Assembly (NCBI GenBank): GCA_013001805.1
Contig: JABDLW010000611.1
Coordinates: 1-7,701, forward strand
Origin: Saprospiraceae bacterium
GTDB taxonomy: Bacteria > Bacteroidota > Bacteroidia > Chitinophagales > Saprospiraceae
DNA: 7,701 bases
Direction: 5' to 3'
Part shown: one piece after another, positions 6,178 through 7,701 of the stretch
How positions within the stretch are numbered: position 1 is the first letter of the stretch
Layout of the letters: every line of letters starts with the position of its first letter
Translations under genes and position numbers: made by a program
Notes under the pieces: model-generated
Told to the model about the DNA's origin: nothing
Database searches by the model: none
Seen by the model: only the letters and a program-made list of their open reading frames with translations

Positions 6178-7701
6178 ATGAGACATTCTATTTGGCTAAG
6201 CGTGGTTTTGCTTGTATGTCAGCAGCCCATGGCAGGAACTCAGATTCTCCGTCCCAATATTCTCTTAATTCTGGTTGATGACCTGGGCTATGGTGACCTT
6301 TCTTTGGCTGCCAATCCGGCTATTTCCACCCCTAACCTGGACCGGTTGGCCGCAGAAAGTGTACATTTTACGGAATTCTACGTATCGCCAGTTTGCGCTC
6401 CCACGCGCGCCAGCCTGCTGACCGGAAGATATCATCAACGTACCGGGGTTCAAAGTGTAACCAATGGTTATGAAACCATCAATCCAGATGAAACGACGCT
6501 GGCGGAAATTTTAAAATCAACCGGTTACCGTACGGGCATATTTGGTAAATGGCATCTGGGCGAATATTATCCAAGCCTGCCCAATGCGCAGGGATTTGAT
6601 GAATACATCGGATTTCGAACCGGCCATACAGATAAGTATTTCAATGCTACCTTGGAAAAAAATGGAAGAGCTCACGCTACATACGGCTATATCACTGATG
6701 TCCTGACCCAGGAGGCTTTTCAATTTATTAAGACGGCAGAAAAGCAACCTTTTTTCTGCTATTTGGCTTATAATGCTCCACATACTCCCCTACAGATAGA
6801 CTCAAGCTGGTTTGCCGGGCATCTGAAGCAAGGTCTGCCTGAGCGTACCGCCAGGGTCTATGGCTTAATAGAAAATCTGGATCAAAACATCGGATCTCTA
6901 CTCGATAGTCTGGCATCTCATAATTTGACGGACAATACGATTGTAATTTTTCTGAGTGATAATGGCCCCATTAGTGGCTGGCAACTCCCGCAGGATCACA
7001 TGCGGTACAACGCTGGCTTACGCGATCAAAAATTTACTATATATGAAGGTGGGATCCGTACACACTGCTTTTGGTCCTGGCCTGGTCGATGGCCTTCCAG
7101 CCGGCGATCGGATGTTTTTGGTGCACACATTGATGTGGTACCGACTTTGTTGGAGGTACTGCAAATCGCGAATCCCCTGGGACATCAAATCGATGGGATC
7201 AGTTTAAAATCCACTTTGGAAGGTTCCAGCGAAAATGTGCCCATGCGGACTTTTTTTCAGAAGTATGCGTTAGGCACTTTTGATTCACATTGGCCCTACC
7301 CTGGCGGCATAGCCCGGAAAGGTGATTGGAAAATGGTGAACGGCACTGAACTCTACGACCTGGAGGCCGATCCCGGGGAGCAACGAGATCTAGCCGCTAT
7401 TTATCCGGATACATTGCGAAAATTGGATGAAGCATATCACTCCTGGTGGCAATCGATTCTATCCGGGTCCGAGCGGGCAAAGGCAAATATACTGGTAGGT
7501 CACTTGACAGAGGAAATCATTGAGCTACAACCTCACCATGGAATCAAACAGGGTAACATAACTTTCACCGGAAAAAGAGGCCTCACCGGTGAAAAAATTG
7601 GAACACATCCGAGTGGAGTCGACGGCGACTGGTTGGCTGGCTGGGAAGGTCCGGATGATGGCATTACATGGCCAATTGATGTGCAGGCTAATGGCAAGTA
7701 T
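6178..7701 (+). CDS. Sulfatase (formylglycine-dependent, S1/arylsulfatase type), 3' end outside window
   Basis: The frame is open from the ATG at 6178 to the last base, giving 508 residues with no stop. Residues 1-20 form a Sec signal peptide (IWLSVVLLV core, cleavage probably after PMAG). All main sulfatase motifs are present: metal ligands Asp34-Asp35 (LVDDLGYGD), the CAPTRASLLTGR signature (73-84) with Cys73 as the residue turned into formylglycine, FGKWHLG (122-128, Lys124 and His126), APHTP (200-204, His202), LSDNGP (259-264, Asp261 and Asn262) and Lys285 before YEGGIR (289-294). The C-terminal subdomain has the usual RKGDWKMVNG and ELYDLEADPGEQRDL. From about residue 440 a further beta-rich domain begins (DGDWLAGWEGPDDG, WPIDVQANGKY), as in long sulfatases of Bacteroidota and Planctomycetota. 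It should hydrolyse sulfate esters outside the cytoplasm, perhaps on sulfated polysaccharides; the substrate is not readable. Activity needs a maturation enzyme encoded elsewhere. Confidence 0.95.
   Translation, partial: MRHSIWLSVVLLVCQQPMAGTQILRPNILLILVDDLGYGDLSLAANPAISTPNLDRLAAESVHFTEFYVSPVCAPTRASLLTGRYHQRTGVQSVTNGYETINPDETTLAEILKSTGYRTGIFGKWHLGEYYPSLPNAQGFDEYIGFRTGHTDKYFNATLEKNGRAHATYGYITDVLTQEAFQFIKTAEKQPFFCYLAYNAPHTPLQIDSSWFAGHLKQGLPERTARVYGLIENLDQNIGSLLDSLASHNLTDNTIVIFLSDNGPISGWQLPQDHMRYNAGLRDQKFTIYEGGIRTHCFWSWPGRWPSSRRSDVFGAHIDVVPTLLEVLQIANPLGHQIDGISLKSTLEGSSENVPMRTFFQKYALGTFDSHWPYPGGIARKGDWKMVNGTELYDLEADPGEQRDLAAIYPDTLRKLDEAYHSWWQSILSGSERAKANILVGHLTEEIIELQPHHGIKQGNITFTGKRGLTGEKIGTHPSGVDGDWLAGWEGPDDGITWPIDVQANGKY

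Noticed and set aside
6178..6240. Lipoprotein signal in the sulfatase (LLVC at residues 11-14)
   Set aside because: The residue before Cys is Val, not Gly/Ala/Ser, and a normal signal peptidase I site lies a few residues later.
6265..7207. Several short open frames on both strands inside the sulfatase region
   Set aside because: They are shadows of the continuous sulfatase frame, which carries every active-site motif in order and runs to the right edge.

Overview
The window looks like chromosomal DNA of a member of the Bacteroidota, most likely a free-living Saprospiria/Cytophagia-type bacterium. Three signs point there: a C-terminal type IX secretion (T9SS) sorting domain, a neighbouring protein with a 'GCx-COOH' C-terminal stack domain, and dockerin-like WNNRN repeats. 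The starts also lack clear Shine-Dalgarno sequences. No RNA genes, CRISPR arrays or mobile elements were seen.

Left part (1-2367, plus strand): three secreted or surface proteins are packed head to tail. The first is cut by the window edge and ends in two dockerin-like calcium-loop repeats. The second is a 369-residue protein with an N-terminal beta-rich module, a fibronectin-III-like segment and a T9SS type A sorting domain. The third starts inside the stop region of the second, carries a diverged copy of the same N-terminal module, and ends in a different C-terminal domain. A convergent gap of about 136 bases follows.

Middle part (2504-5263, minus strand): a likely operon reads Gfo/Idh/MocA-type oxidoreductase (325 aa), VOC/glyoxalase-fold protein (about 130 aa), then a second Gfo/Idh/MocA-type oxidoreductase (448 aa). 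Both oxidoreductases have twin-arginine-like N-termini. The arrangement suggests oxidation, epimerisation or rearrangement of a sugar-like substrate, which the sequence does not identify.

Right part: a DUF2911 secreted protein (minus strand, 5479-6006) is followed by a strong intrinsic terminator. Divergent from it, a sulfatase (plus strand, from 6178) runs off the right edge and keeps all the main active-site motifs of formylglycine-dependent S1-type sulfatases. The intergenic regions hold a 12-base near-perfect direct repeat and two small dyads that may be regulatory. Most of the window is ordinary. The most unusual region is the left one, where three adjacent exported proteins carry three different C-terminal modules and two of them share a duplicated module.
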